A stretch of 64,000 bases of DNA from Streptomyces sp. PH10-H1 (GCF_030063355.1 NZ_JASISZ010000020.1:1-64000), one strand, 5' to 3'; counted from the first letter of the stretch, positions 35,919 through 44,024 are shown. Numbers and translations are program-made. Notes: generated by a model from the letters alone, not told the origin.

Positions 35919-38867
35919 CTATGCCCAGGGAAGGCTCGGTGCACCGTCCGGGTCCAGGCCGTACGGCCAGGCCCTTTTCAACAGGCGCTCCAGACCAAAC
36001 CGCCCGTCCGTCCGGCGATCCTCGCGGGCATCGGCGGCCCGTCGCAAGAGCGCCTCCGCCCCCTCTTCGTCGCCGAATCGCCAGCGTTTCTCGACCAGCA
36101 GCGTCAGGCACTCATCGTTGCCGGCTTCGGCCGCTCGCCGCAGCAGCATCTCCGCCCCTTCCAGATCGCCAACGCGCTCCCGAATCCTGGCTAATTGCGT
36201 GATGGCGTCGCTGTAGCCGTCGTCGGCGGCTTGCCGCAGCAGACTCTCGGCTGCCTGTAGGTCGCCGGCGCGCTCCCGCATCGTGGCCAACCAGGTGATC
36301 GTGTTGTTGTCACCGGCCGTGGCGGCTCGTCGCAGTAGACTCTCCGCCCCCTCCAGGTCACCGGCGCGCTCCCGCAGTTCGGCAAGCCGCCGGAGCGCGC
36401 CCACGTCACCGGTCTCGGCGGCCTGTCGGAGGAGGTCTTGTGCTCTCTTCGGGTCGCCTGCTCGCTCTCGCCAGGTGGCCAACCGTGCGAGGGCAATGCT
36501 CCGGCCACGGCCGGCGGACCACCGCGTGAGAACCTCTGCCCCTTGGCGGTCACCTGCTCGCTCCCGCAGTTCAGCCAGCCAGACCAAGGCGCTCGTGTCG
36601 CCGCCGTCGGCAGCCCGCGCGGCAAGGGTTTCCGCTCCGTCCGGGTCGCCCGCCCTCTCGCGGATCTCGGTCAGCCGCATCAGGATGGGTGCGACGCTGA
36701 CGTCCGGGCTCCCCCGCAGCAAGGCCTCAGCCCCGGTAGAGTCGCCCGCAGCCTCGCGCATGACAGCCAGGCGGAGCAGAGCGCTCGTGTCGCCGCTCAC
36801 AATGGCTCGCCCTAACAGGAACTCTGCCGCGTCGAAGTCGCCTGCGCGCTCGCGCAGTTCGGCAAGGCTGATCAGGGCGCCAAGGTGGCTGGAGGACACG
36901 GCCCAGCACAGTAAGGCTTCTGCCGCGGCGAGGTCGCCTGCCTGCTCCCGCCGTTGCGCTAACCATCTCAGAGCCCGGTCGTCGCCGGCCGCGGCGCTCC
37001 GAAGTTCCAGGGCTTGCGCGGCCTCCTCGTCGCCCGCCGCTTGCTGTCGTTGGGCTAGCTCAAACAAGGCGTCCGTGTTGCCTGCTTCGGCGGCCAGCTG
37101 TAGCAGAACGTCCGCCGTCTGGAGGTCGCCTGTCTCCTCCCGGCATTCGGCCAGACGGACCAGGGCCTGGGTATGGCCAGCAGCTGCGGCTCGCAGCGCC
37201 AGAATCTCTGCTCCCTCTGGGTCACCCTCCCGTTCCCGCTGTTCAGCCAAGCCGACCAGAACCTTCATGTCCCCGGCGTCGGCGGCCCGCACCAGGAGGG
37301 CGTGTGCCGCCACCACGTCGCCGGCCTCTGTCTGCTGCTCGGCCAGACAAACCAGGGCGCCCGGGTCGCCGGCGTCGGCCGCCTTCTGCAAGAGGTGATG
37401 GGCCCAGCGCAGACGGTGCTTTGCCTCGGCGACACGGATCAACTCGATAAGGTCGTCGATGCGGGAGATGTGGGTGTGCGCGGCGTGCCAGAAAGACGCG
37501 GGCGGGCACTGATGGCGCCGGGTGGTGTGACCGTGCTGTTCGAGAAAATCGGCAAGTTTGAGTTGCGGTACGGCTGGCGTTTGTCCAGATGCATGCACAT
37601 GCGTCGTGCCGGGGGGCTGGCGCTCGGGGCGCTGCCGGACGGGGCTGAGTGGCGCCTGCTTGCCGGGGACGGGTTCGGCAAGTTCGCGATATGCCCTGGA
37701 CGCGGCTTGTGTCCAGTCCACGTCGAGCTGTTGGTAGTCGATGTCAGCGAGGTAGTCGACGGCGGCGTCGGTGAGGAACGCTTCGGGGAGATGGAGGCCG
37801 ACTCCAAGGCGGCGGGCGTCCATGGCCGCTTCCAAGATCGCTTGGGCGACGGGGGTGCCCCCTTCATACCGGCGCAGGAGTTCGGGAGCACCGGCCAAGT
37901 CCTGCGTGACACGGCCGTGGGCGTCAGCGCGGGTCAGGGCATCGGAGATCAGGGCGTCCCCGCCAGCCGCCAGTAGCCGCGCGTTCGCCAGCGCGCTCTG
38001 GTCAAAGGCTTCCGCTACCGTGAAGCACCGTCCCCGGAGCAAGGTGCGGACTTGGCTGTGCCGCTCGTGGCCACTGAAACCGGGCAGCGCAAAGTAGCTG
38101 CTGACGTGATGGGGCCAGATCGTTCCCAAGACCAAGACCGGCGCACGCTCAGGCGTCACCAGCAGGTGGTGAACGGCCGCCGCGATCCGCTCTCCGTGGA
38201 CCGCATCGCCGAGGTAGTGCTGGGCCTCGTTCAACCACACCACCGTGCGCGGCCCTACGCGGTGCAGATCCTCCAGCGCGGCCTCGGCTCGCGTCGGGTC
38301 GAAGGGATGCCACAACCGCCACCCCAGCTCGGCGAGCGGCTGCACCGCCTCCCAACAGGCCCGGGTCTTGCCCGTGGAAGAGGACCCCACCAGCACCACC
38401 ATCCGACTCAGACCCCCAGTAACCTCCTGCACCGCATCGGCCAGCACTCGATCGTGCTCCCGCAGCACATACCCGGACAGCAACTGGCGCCCACTACGCC
38501 CAAGTACGTTGCCAACGGCTGCAACGCCGGCGGGATGCACCTCCAGATCGTGCGGATCCCACGTGGACAGCGGCCGCCCCGGCTCCGCTGAGTCTTCTGC
38601 CGCTGCCCGACTCGCGGGTGGGGCGGCCTGACGCCGGAGCTCCAGGAGCTCCTCCGCCGGAAGGTTCAGAGCCATAGCCAATGCCGCCACAGTCTCCAGG
38701 GACGGCACCGGGCCATCGGACCGCAGTGCCTCGTAAGCGGTCGTGCGCGCCAGCTTGGCGTTTGCGGCCAACTGCGTCTTGCTCAGACGCGCTGCTGCCA
38801 GGCCGTTCTCCAGGCGTCGCCGCAGGTCCGATAGCGCCTGTTGGGACCCCGCCCGCTCCTCGTGCAT
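35919..38867 (-). CDS. HTH - P-loop NTPase - repeat protein (STAND-like)
   Basis: 982 residues. Residues 12-75 are an XRE helix-turn-helix (AARLSKTQLAANAKLARTTA). A P-loop NTPase follows: Walker A GSSSTGKT at 161-168 and Walker B RTVVWLNEAQHYL near 220. From about residue 490 to 960 there are about 13 copies of a 35-residue helical hairpin repeat with consensus AE.LLRRAA..GD..AL..LA..RERAGD, related to TPR/Sel1. The layout matches signal-transducing NTPases that sense a ligand through the repeats. A regulator or defence sensor are both possible. Confidence 0.82.
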   Translation of the reverse strand: MHEERAGSQQALSDLRRRLENGLAAARLSKTQLAANAKLARTTAYEALRSDGPVPSLETVAALAMALNLPAEELLELRRQAAPPASRAAAEDSAEPGRPLSTWDPHDLEVHPAGVAAVGNVLGRSGRQLLSGYVLREHDRVLADAVQEVTGGLSRMVVLVGSSSTGKTRACWEAVQPLAELGWRLWHPFDPTRAEAALEDLHRVGPRTVVWLNEAQHYLGDAVHGERIAAAVHHLLVTPERAPVLVLGTIWPHHVSSYFALPGFSGHERHSQVRTLLRGRCFTVAEAFDQSALANARLLAAGGDALISDALTRADAHGRVTQDLAGAPELLRRYEGGTPVAQAILEAAMDARRLGVGLHLPEAFLTDAAVDYLADIDYQQLDVDWTQAASRAYRELAEPVPGKQAPLSPVRQRPERQPPGTTHVHASGQTPAVPQLKLADFLEQHGHTTRRHQCPPASFWHAAHTHISRIDDLIELIRVAEAKHRLRWAHHLLQKAADAGDPGALVCLAEQQTEAGDVVAAHALLVRAADAGDMKVLVGLAEQREREGDPEGAEILALRAAAAGHTQALVRLAECREETGDLQTADVLLQLAAEAGNTDALFELAQRQQAAGDEEAAQALELRSAAAGDDRALRWLAQRREQAGDLAAAEALLCWAVSSSHLGALISLAELRERAGDFDAAEFLLGRAIVSGDTSALLRLAVMREAAGDSTGAEALLRGSPDVSVAPILMRLTEIRERAGDPDGAETLAARAADGGDTSALVWLAELRERAGDRQGAEVLTRWSAGRGRSIALARLATWRERAGDPKRAQDLLRQAAETGDVGALRRLAELRERAGDLEGAESLLRRAATAGDNNTITWLATMRERAGDLQAAESLLRQAADDGYSDAITQLARIRERVGDLEGAEMLLRRAAEAGNDECLTLLVEKRWRFGDEEGAEALLRRAADAREDRRTDGRFGLERLLKRAWPYGLDPDGAPSLPWA

Positions 38868-38984
38868 GGCGATCTTCCGCTCGTCGACGTCCGCATGTGC
38901 TCATCATCGTCCGAACGGACCCCGACGTACGTCGAAACTGGGACAACGGTCAGGTCAACGCCCGACCCACCAGGGGAGTCCATC

Positions 38985-39182
38985 GTGACCGTCACCCTCA
39001 TCGTCCTGACCTCCGCCCTTGTGGTCGCCCTGGCCCTACTTGCGGCTCTCACGGCCGGAATCCTCGCGCGGACCGACGGCGCCACCGTCCCTAGCACCCT
39101 TGCGCGGGCAGCCGCCGTCTTCGCCGCTACCCTTACCCTCGCCAGTGCGATCACCGCTGCCCTGGCTACGGTGCTCCGCTGA
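38985..39182 (+). CDS. Small two-helix membrane protein, 65 aa
   Basis: GTG 38985 with GGAG eight bases upstream. Two hydrophobic segments (TLIVLTSALVVALALLAALT and ARAAAVFAATLTLASAITAA) flank a short polar turn. It is divergent from the HTH-NTPase gene, 117 bases away, so that gap should hold both promoters. It belongs to the very small actinomycete membrane proteins common on plasmids. The role is unknown. Confidence 0.6.
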   Translation: MTVTLIVLTSALVVALALLAALTAGILARTDGATVPSTLARAAAVFAATLTLASAITAALATVLR

Positions 39183-39394
39183 CCCGCAGCCACCCGGAAA
39201 CGTCGCTGCGGTGCGTTTGTCCGAGCACCCGAAATCTGGCGGCACCGGCGCCCGTGAGCTGCGGATGACCACCTAAGCCGCCCAGCACGCGGCGAGCAAC
39301 GCGGACTGGGCCCGCGCACGGCACCGCATCGACTGCCTACGGGGGCAGAAACGAACCCCGGCCGAGTTCGTGGACAGGCATCCTCTGACCAGCG

Positions 39395-39778
39395 CTACGC
39401 CGCGCGCCACGACCGCAGACGATCAGCGATGTCGAAGCTGTCCACCCGCAGAGCCTTCACGTCCTCGATGAGCGCGACCCACTGCTGCTCAGCGGCCAGC
39501 ACAGTCGCCCCAGAAGCGGCGATGTAAGCGACAGCTACCCCGTATGCGAAGAATTCATTGCGGGCAGGGAGAGGACGCAGCAGCACGATCGTGTGCAGTA
39601 GCGCTGCCGCACGCCAGTACGCGTCGGGGTCGTCGACATCCCAGCGGGGCGTATTGACTCGGTGCCTGGCAACTGCCGCTACGAGCGGAGAATAGTCGTG
39701 CACCTGCAGGTCCTTGCCGAGCAGCTTCTCCTGCTGGGCAAGCAACCACCGGTGATCGATGTGCAGGTCCAAGATCAA
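39395..39778 (-). CDS. Fic/Doc-like toxin component
   Basis: 127 residues. The overall layout matches the Streptomyces 'Fic family toxin' group: LVAAVARHRVNTPR, WRAAALLHTIVLLRPLPARN, then EFFAYGVAVAYIAASG. The canonical Fic/Doc motif H-x-F-x-D/N-x-N-K-R is degenerate: RPLPARNEFFA has Arg at the catalytic His position. AMP/phosphotransfer may therefore be altered. The ATG overlaps the antitoxin stop by four bases. Confidence 0.75.
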   Translation of the reverse strand: MILDLHIDHRWLLAQQEKLLGKDLQVHDYSPLVAAVARHRVNTPRWDVDDPDAYWRAAALLHTIVLLRPLPARNEFFAYGVAVAYIAASGATVLAAEQQWVALIEDVKALRVDSFDIADRLRSWRAA

Positions 39779-40023
39779 GCCGCCTGATGGCCGCGACGGC
39801 CGGATTCCGGGAGCCCGCCGAAGGCGTCATCGAAGGCTGCGGCGAACCCAGGGCGCTGGACGGCCTCGTCGAACGCGGCGCTCGCGTGCGCAAGGAGCTC
39901 TTCGTTCTCCGCGTGCCGAGAAAGTTCGTCGAGGTAGGTCGCCAGGCTCATGCCGCGCTTAGCAGCGAGCTGCTTGAGGCGATCTCGTGTGCTTGCGTCC
40001 ATACGGACGCTGGTGTCAGCCAT
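39775..40023 (-). CDS. Ribbon-helix-helix antitoxin
   Basis: 82 residues from ATG 40023. The N-terminal TSVRMDASTRDRLKQLAAKR plus GMSLATYLDELSRHAE is a ribbon-helix-helix DNA-binding fold, and the C-terminal part should wrap the toxin. It is upstream of and overlapping the toxin gene, the usual order for an autoregulated type II module. It likely stabilises the element that carries it. Confidence 0.8.
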   Translation of the reverse strand: MADTSVRMDASTRDRLKQLAAKRGMSLATYLDELSRHAENEELLAHASAAFDEAVQRPGFAAAFDDAFGGLPESGRRGHQAA

Positions 40024-40092
40024 CCACCCAGTATGCACGGGCGTATGCAAATCCGCATGCAGTCGTTGAACCTCGACCGTCGGCCGGATCGA

Positions 40093-40623
40093 TCAGAGCT
40101 CCTCGAACAGCGCCGATTCGACCCGCCTAGTGGGGCGCTGTGCTACCCACCCAGATCCGAAGGCGTCAGCCGCGTACACGGTTCTGACGTGCTCGAAGCC
40201 CTGGTGCTGGTAGTACCTGTGCAGGCCGGTGTTGGTCGTCCAGGCGTCGAGTCGAAGCCACCTGGCGCCGCTGCGGGCGCCCCGGTCTCCACACCAGTCG
40301 AGGATGCGGGCACCGAGGCCGCCCCGTCGCCCAGGTTGCGCGAGGGTGAGCTTGTGGACGTACAGCGCCGGCTCCAGAACCTCCTCCGGTCGCCATAGGG
40401 CGGGGTCGGCCTTGGAGTCCACAGTCACAGTCGCTTCAGGGTCCTGGCTGCTCTCACAAAAAATGAGATAGACGTGCCCCGCCACGATGCTCTTGTGCAG
40501 AAGATCCTCTGGGTACGGCGTGGACCACTGGTCGCTACCACGCGCGGTCAACCATGCGGCGGCATCTGTTCGGAACTGCTGAAGCCGCGGGATATCGTCG
40601 AGCGAGGCCGTAATGATCTTCAC
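40093..40623 (-). CDS. GNAT-family N-acetyltransferase
   Basis: 176 residues. VHKLTLAQPGRRGGLGARIL is the acetyl-CoA pyrophosphate-binding motif A (R/Q-x-x-G-x-G/A), followed by GARWLRLDAWTTNTGLHRYYQHQGFEHV. The substrate is unknown. Its start overlaps the stop of the GntR gene (40620), so repressor and acetyltransferase are co-transcribed leftward. Confidence 0.85.
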   Translation of the reverse strand: MKIITASLDDIPRLQQFRTDAAAWLTARGSDQWSTPYPEDLLHKSIVAGHVYLIFCESSQDPEATVTVDSKADPALWRPEEVLEPALYVHKLTLAQPGRRGGLGARILDWCGDRGARSGARWLRLDAWTTNTGLHRYYQHQGFEHVRTVYAADAFGSGWVAQRPTRRVESALFEEL

Positions 40624-41435
40624 TCGTCAGCCTCTACTGCGGGTACGGGCCGGCGACGCTTGTAGACGACGGTGTTGCGGACCGCAGGGAGCGCGAGCAC
40701 GGTGACCTGGACGGGGCGGGCGTCCTTGGTGAACCCCGTGGTGACGATTTCGATGGCCTGGATAGAGCCAGCCCCCAGGGCGAGCCGTGCGTTCTCGTCC
40801 TCGGTGGTTGGGCGCGGTCGCAGTTCGTCGACGGCCTCTACGATTTCGTGGCCCAGTTCGGCCAGGACCTGATTCGTTCCTCGAGCCACGCTGCCAGGTG
40901 CCATCCAGTCGGTGCCGTCGACTAGGCGAAGCGGGACGTACGAGTCGTCGGTGTGTACGGCCACACCGTCCACGATGCTTGTTCGTCGCCGCACAGCGAC
41001 GTGCTCTCGATCGCGCAGTCCCAGGCGGTGGCGAATGCGCTCGGAAGCTTCCTCTTCGGTGACGCCATCCATCCGAGTCTCACCGCTACGACGGACGGCC
41101 TCCACCAAGCGCGTCAGGATGTCCGCATCCTCGCTGGTAGGGGCTTCGAACTCCGTCTGCGGCAGGAAGACCAGAGGAGACCATTCCCGCACGTAAGCAC
41201 CGCGGTTGCCCGGGCGCGTTTCGACGAGGCCCTCCTGGCGGAGTTTGTCGATCACCCTGTTTGCCGCGTTGCGGCTCAGCTTGTATTGAGTGCCGAGCGT
41301 TGCGGCGGGCGGCAGTTGGCCCTGCGAGCCGTCCGCGGGGCTGAACTCGCCGGCCTTGATCCGCTCACGCAGATCGTCGGTGGCGGCATCCACCGTCCAC
41401 CGGCCATCCGCTCCTCGCGGATTCATCGTCGTCAT
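40620..41435 (-). CDS. GntR/UTRA-type transcriptional repressor
   Basis: 271 residues. The winged HTH of GntR type is in the first 90 residues (LPPAATLGTQYKLSRNAANRV). A UTRA-type ligand-binding domain follows (LRDREHVAVRRRTSIVDGV ... IVTTGFTKDARPVQVTVLAL). Repressors of this type (for example KorSA of pSAM2) control plasmid transfer genes. A matching palindrome lies 16 bases upstream of its start and two more lie before the rightward genes, indicating autoregulation and control of transfer. Confidence 0.88.
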   Translation of the reverse strand: MTTMNPRGADGRWTVDAATDDLRERIKAGEFSPADGSQGQLPPAATLGTQYKLSRNAANRVIDKLRQEGLVETRPGNRGAYVREWSPLVFLPQTEFEAPTSEDADILTRLVEAVRRSGETRMDGVTEEEASERIRHRLGLRDREHVAVRRRTSIVDGVAVHTDDSYVPLRLVDGTDWMAPGSVARGTNQVLAELGHEIVEAVDELRPRPTTEDENARLALGAGSIQAIEIVTTGFTKDARPVQVTVLALPAVRNTVVYKRRRPVPAVEADE

Positions 41436-41450
41436 GGGCGCACCTTACAA

Positions 41451-41464
41451 CCTGACAGGTCAGG
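41451..41464. promoter_or_regulatory. Operator palindrome 1 (CCTGACAGGTCAGG)
   Basis: A near-perfect dyad 16 bases upstream of the GntR gene start. It shares both CCTGAC half-sites with the copies at 41549 and 41607, so it probably mediates autorepression. Confidence 0.75.
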
Positions 41465-41548
41465 TCCCCCCCTGGGAGCGGCGGCGCGACTCTTTCCGGC
41501 CGTGGCTCGGAGAGGTGCCAGAGGGAGCCAAGCCGCCTCAAAATGCCC

Positions 41549-41566
41549 GACCTGACATGTCAGCTC
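41549..41566. promoter_or_regulatory. Operator palindrome 2 (CCTGACATGTCAG)
   Basis: A second copy of the CTGACATGTCAG core between the GntR gene and the rightward genes. It is slightly less symmetrical at its right edge than copy 3. Confidence 0.75.
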
Positions 41567-41606
41567 TTGACGAGCTGGGACTAACGGCCTACGGTCGTGA
41601 TCGACA

Positions 41607-41628
41607 TCAACCTGACATGTCAGGTTGA
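41607..41628. promoter_or_regulatory. Operator palindrome 3 (perfect 22-bp dyad)
   Basis: A perfect 22-base palindrome with core CCTGACATGTCAGG at 41611-41624 and flanking TCAA/TTGA. It is the best copy and is presumably the strongest GntR binding site, placed to control rightward transcription into the transfer region. Confidence 0.8.
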
Positions 41629-41757
41629 TGCAACGGCAGGACCGACGGCGGAAAGTTGCGAGAGCCCACATGCGCTTTGCATGTGCATTCGTTCGCCAGC
41701 TCGTTTCGCTCCTGCTAGTTCCTTCGAAGGCCTCGCTCCACAAAGGGGGCCGCCGTC

Positions 41758-41931
41758 GTGATTCAACAACTCCACAGAGTGATCTACCGCGTTCTTACGG
41801 CCGTGCCCAGACCAGCCGAGGCGAGTGGAGACCAGCCGGCCGAGAAAGGGGTGACTCCTACGACGTATCGCGCAGCCGGCTTCATAGAACGGCGCGGCGA
41901 CATTACTACTGCAACGACCACCTGGGACTGA
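41758..41931 (+). CDS. Possible small protein, 57 aa
   Basis: GTG 41758 preceded by AAAGGGGG. The translation begins MIQQLHRVIYRVLTAVPRPA and has no motif. It lies just downstream of the operators in a stretch (41629-42117) otherwise without a gene. A longer frame at 41625-42194 looks spurious. Confidence 0.3.
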   Translation: MIQQLHRVIYRVLTAVPRPAEASGDQPAEKGVTPTTYRAAGFIERRGDITTATTTWD

Positions 41932-42117
41932 TCTCCCTGGGCGCGAGCGGTCCGCACCGACTGAGATCAACGCGCGCTGGAAACGCGCACCGGTTACCAG
42001 TAACCGCAGTCGTCGACGCTCGCGTCTGCGAGCGCCGACGGCTGCGGCAACTCGTGACAGTCCGACGCGAACCTCGCCACGGCCTGCAACCAGACCGTGC
42101 TTCAGAGAGGACCGACC

Positions 42118-42258
42118 ATGGCACTCATCACAGCTTCCCAGCTCTCGGCACTGGGCCCCCGATCGGCTTCCTATCCGTGGCACCACGCCGGTGAACAGTG
42201 CTCGAAGACGGACGACTCCCCTTACACGGGAGCTAATTGGACTGCCCCAGGGCCGTAA
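42118..42258 (+). CDS. Possible small protein, 46 aa
   Basis: ATG 42118 preceded by GAGAGG seven bases upstream. The translation begins MALITASQLSALGPRSASYP. It is polar, with one Cys and no membrane segment. The good ribosome binding site is the main support. The function is unknown. Confidence 0.4.
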   Translation: MALITASQLSALGPRSASYPWHHAGEQCSKTDDSPYTGANWTAPGP

Positions 42259-42293
42259 TCCCTGGGGCCGTCAGGGACCTGGGTGGAGGCCCA

Positions 42294-42584
42294 ATGAGCA
42301 GCATGACATCCATCGTGCTGAACCCGCGTTCGGGATGGATCTCGGAGGAAGAGGAACGGGACAACCAGCGCGGTTTCGAGCGGGACGAAACTGATATGGC
42401 CTTACAGCTGACGGTCCGGTTCGCCGGCAGCAAGCAGCGAGGTGCCTCGACCGGTTCCCGGCCCCGACGGACGCTTCGCACGCTGACGTCCGTTGCGCTG
42501 GTGCCGGTCACGAGCGGCACGGGGAGGGGCGCCGACGACTCCGGCCCCATCTGCGTCTTCTGGACGTGTCGTTGCCGTAACTGA
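42294..42584 (+). CDS. Small hypothetical protein, 96 aa
   Basis: ATG 42294 with GGAGG five bases upstream. The first 60 residues are charged (SSMTSIVLNPRSGWISEEEE) and the rest is Arg/Thr-rich, so the real end may be unstructured. No family was recognised. It overlaps the region where the next small reading frame must begin. Confidence 0.4.
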   Translation: MSSMTSIVLNPRSGWISEEEERDNQRGFERDETDMALQLTVRFAGSKQRGASTGSRPRRTLRTLTSVALVPVTSGTGRGADDSGPICVFWTCRCRN

Positions 42585-42603
42585 CGACCTGCATGAGCGC
42601 TAC

Positions 42604-42753
42604 ATGAGGGCGCACGGGGCCTTCGCGGAGCACTGCAAGCGGTGCGCTACCTGCGGCCCGGATCTCGCAAAGTGCGCCCAAGGCCGCCTGCTGTATGAGT
42701 CGTTCTGTCGACTCCAGGATGCCTACCTGGCTCGACAGAGGCAGCAGAGGTAG
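42604..42753 (+). CDS. Small Cys-rich protein with an unclear start
   Basis: ATG 42604 gives 49 residues (MRAHGAFAEHCKRCATCGPD...). The cysteine pattern C-x2-C-x2-C-x5-C and the C-terminal ESFCRLQDAYLARQRQQR look conserved. The preceding codons (TDDLHERY, 42580-42603) also look coding, but the expected start codon upstream is GTA (42577) rather than GTG. The native start may have been lost by mutation, or a weak start is used. Confidence 0.45.
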   Translation: MRAHGAFAEHCKRCATCGPDLAKCAQGRLLYESFCRLQDAYLARQRQQR

Positions 42754-42779
42754 CGCGAGCCATCCAACGGTGTTTCCCG

Positions 42780-42810
42780 GGCCGGCTGCCCCAAGAAGGG
42801 GCAGCCGGCC
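42780..42810. terminator. Perfect 13-bp hairpin
   Basis: GGCCGGCTGCCCC (42780-42792) pairs exactly with 42798-42810 across AAGAA, followed by GTTTCAC. It separates the small Cys-rich gene from the whiB-like gene and is a good intrinsic terminator candidate. Confidence 0.75.
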
Positions 42811-42868
42811 GTTTCACGCCCACTGCCGGGGAACGACCCACGGCGCCCTGACCGACGGAGGATTCCCC

Positions 42869-43162
42869 ATGGCATTGACTATCGGCGATAGGCGCGGCTT
42901 CGACGGAGACGCCGCCGTGCGGGACCGTCCGGCGTGTGAGAACGAAGACCCTGAACTGTTCTTCCCCATCGGCAACACCGGCCCGGCCCTGTTGCAGATC
43001 GAGGAGGCTAAGGCCGTCTGCCGTCGCTGCCGGCTCCGCGAGTCGTGCCTGCAGGAGGCACTGGATTCGGGTATGGCCGGGGTGTGGGGCGGCACGTCGG
43101 AGGACGAGCGACGTGCGATGAAGCGGCGCGCCGCACGCGCCCGCTCACGCACCACCACCTGA
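42869..43162 (+). CDS. WhiB-family iron-sulfur transcription factor
   Basis: 97 residues from ATG 42869, behind CGGAGG. Four conserved cysteines are present: ACENEDPELFF, then VCRRCRLRESC. The helix GVWGGTSEDERR is the WhiB turn, and a basic C-terminal tail follows. WhiB-like proteins hold a [4Fe-4S] cluster and act through the principal sigma factor. A plasmid or phage-type WhiB beside transfer genes suggests it controls spread or host development. Confidence 0.93.
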   Translation: MALTIGDRRGFDGDAAVRDRPACENEDPELFFPIGNTGPALLQIEEAKAVCRRCRLRESCLQEALDSGMAGVWGGTSEDERRAMKRRAARARSRTTT

Positions 43163-43339
43163 GGCCGCTCTGTGCTGGCGCGGATATGTCCTCGCCACGA
43201 CGGTGCCTCGCCCAGCATCCCTCGCCCCGCCCGAAGAGCGCCGACGATCAGGGCTGACTACGCCCTGAGCCCACCCACAGACCACACCGGCAAAGCCCGG
43301 CCCCCACACCGTGTCACGCACACGAAGGAGACCGTCACG

Positions 43340-43525
43340 ATGTTGAAGCTGTTCAGCGTCCTTCGTCGCATCCCCATCGGCCCGGACGACCTGGTCGTTC
43401 AGGCGTACGACCACTTGGAGAAGGCCAGGGACAACGAAGACATCGCGGCGGTGATGGCCGCGTGGGCGGCAGTGGCCTCCGCAGAGGTTCAGATCGCCGC
43501 GTACCTCAAGGAGCACCGCGGCTGA
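43340..43525 (+). CDS. Small hypothetical protein, 61 aa
   Basis: ATG 43340 with GAAGGAG at 43324. The protein is helical (MLKLFSVLRRIPIGPDDLVV ... AWAAVASAEVQIAAYLKEHR). It looks like the small soluble proteins that accompany spd genes on Streptomyces plasmids. A hairpin follows at 43551-43572. Confidence 0.6.
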   Translation: MLKLFSVLRRIPIGPDDLVVQAYDHLEKARDNEDIAAVMAAWAAVASAEVQIAAYLKEHRG

Positions 43526-43550
43526 GACGCCGCACGTCAGCCGCTGCGGC

Positions 43551-43572
43551 CCGGCCGGACGCCTCCGGCCGG
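43551..43572. terminator. Hairpin after the 61-aa gene
   Basis: CCGGCCGGA (43551-43559) pairs with TCCGGCCGG (43564-43572). It is GC-rich without a T tract, in the place expected for a terminator. Confidence 0.45.
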
Positions 43573-43655
43573 CGCGGCGGCTGTCCCATTTCCGCCAGGA
43601 CCTCATCGTCATCGGCCACGGCGGGTTCGGAAAACCGGACTGGCTGCACACCACG

Positions 43656-43684
43656 AAAAAGAGGCCCCGTGCGAGGGGCCTCTC
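43656..43684. terminator. Intrinsic-terminator-like hairpin before the spd operon
   Basis: AGAGGCCCC (43660-43668) pairs with GGGGCCTCT (43675-43683), with AAAAA before and CCTTGT after, so it can act in either direction. It lies 36 bases before the 11-codon ORF at 43720, so it could also be an attenuator for the membrane-protein operon. Confidence 0.6.
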
Positions 43685-43719
43685 CTTGTACTTGCGACCG
43701 CTACCAAGGAGCGAACCGC

Positions 43720-43755
43720 ATGGTCAACGCTACCAGCGCAGGTGGTGCCCTGTGA
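43720..43755 (+). CDS. 11-codon leader ORF coupled to the spdB-like gene
   Basis: ATG 43720 has a textbook AAGGAG eight bases upstream and encodes MVNATSAGGAL. Its TGA overlaps the GTG start of the next gene (GTGA, 43752-43755). The downstream gene has no ribosome binding site of its own, so the minigene probably delivers ribosomes to it. Confidence 0.5.
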   Translation: MVNATSAGGAL

Positions 43756-44024
43756 GCGCCACTGCCGTATCCCCGGACCATTCCAAAACGGCTGAGATCG
43801 CGGCCGTGCGTCCCCACTCCATGGCGACGGTCGCCACGCTCACCGCGCTGGCCGCCACCGTGCTGGCCTTGCTGGATCTCTTCGCTCACGGTCTCGGACT
43901 GGCGGCCCTGCACCTGGCCGTCGGCCTCGCCGTGTTCGGCGCGGTCCGGGTGTGCGTCGGGTGGGCCCTGAACCCCGACCCTCTGCCTAACCCGTACGAC
44001 AATGCCTCGGAGAGCAGCCCATGA
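43752..44024 (+). CDS. Small membrane protein, SpdB-like, 90 aa
   Basis: GTG 43752. Two hydrophobic helices (ATVATLTALAATVLALLDLF and LGLAALHLAVGLAVFGAVRV) and a polar C-terminal tail. Size, topology and position before a DUF2637-type protein and a Tra translocase match plasmid-spread proteins of Streptomyces. The stop overlaps the next gene by ATGA. Confidence 0.7.
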   Translation: MSATAVSPDHSKTAEIAAVRPHSMATVATLTALAATVLALLDLFAHGLGLAALHLAVGLAVFGAVRVCVGWALNPDPLPNPYDNASESSP

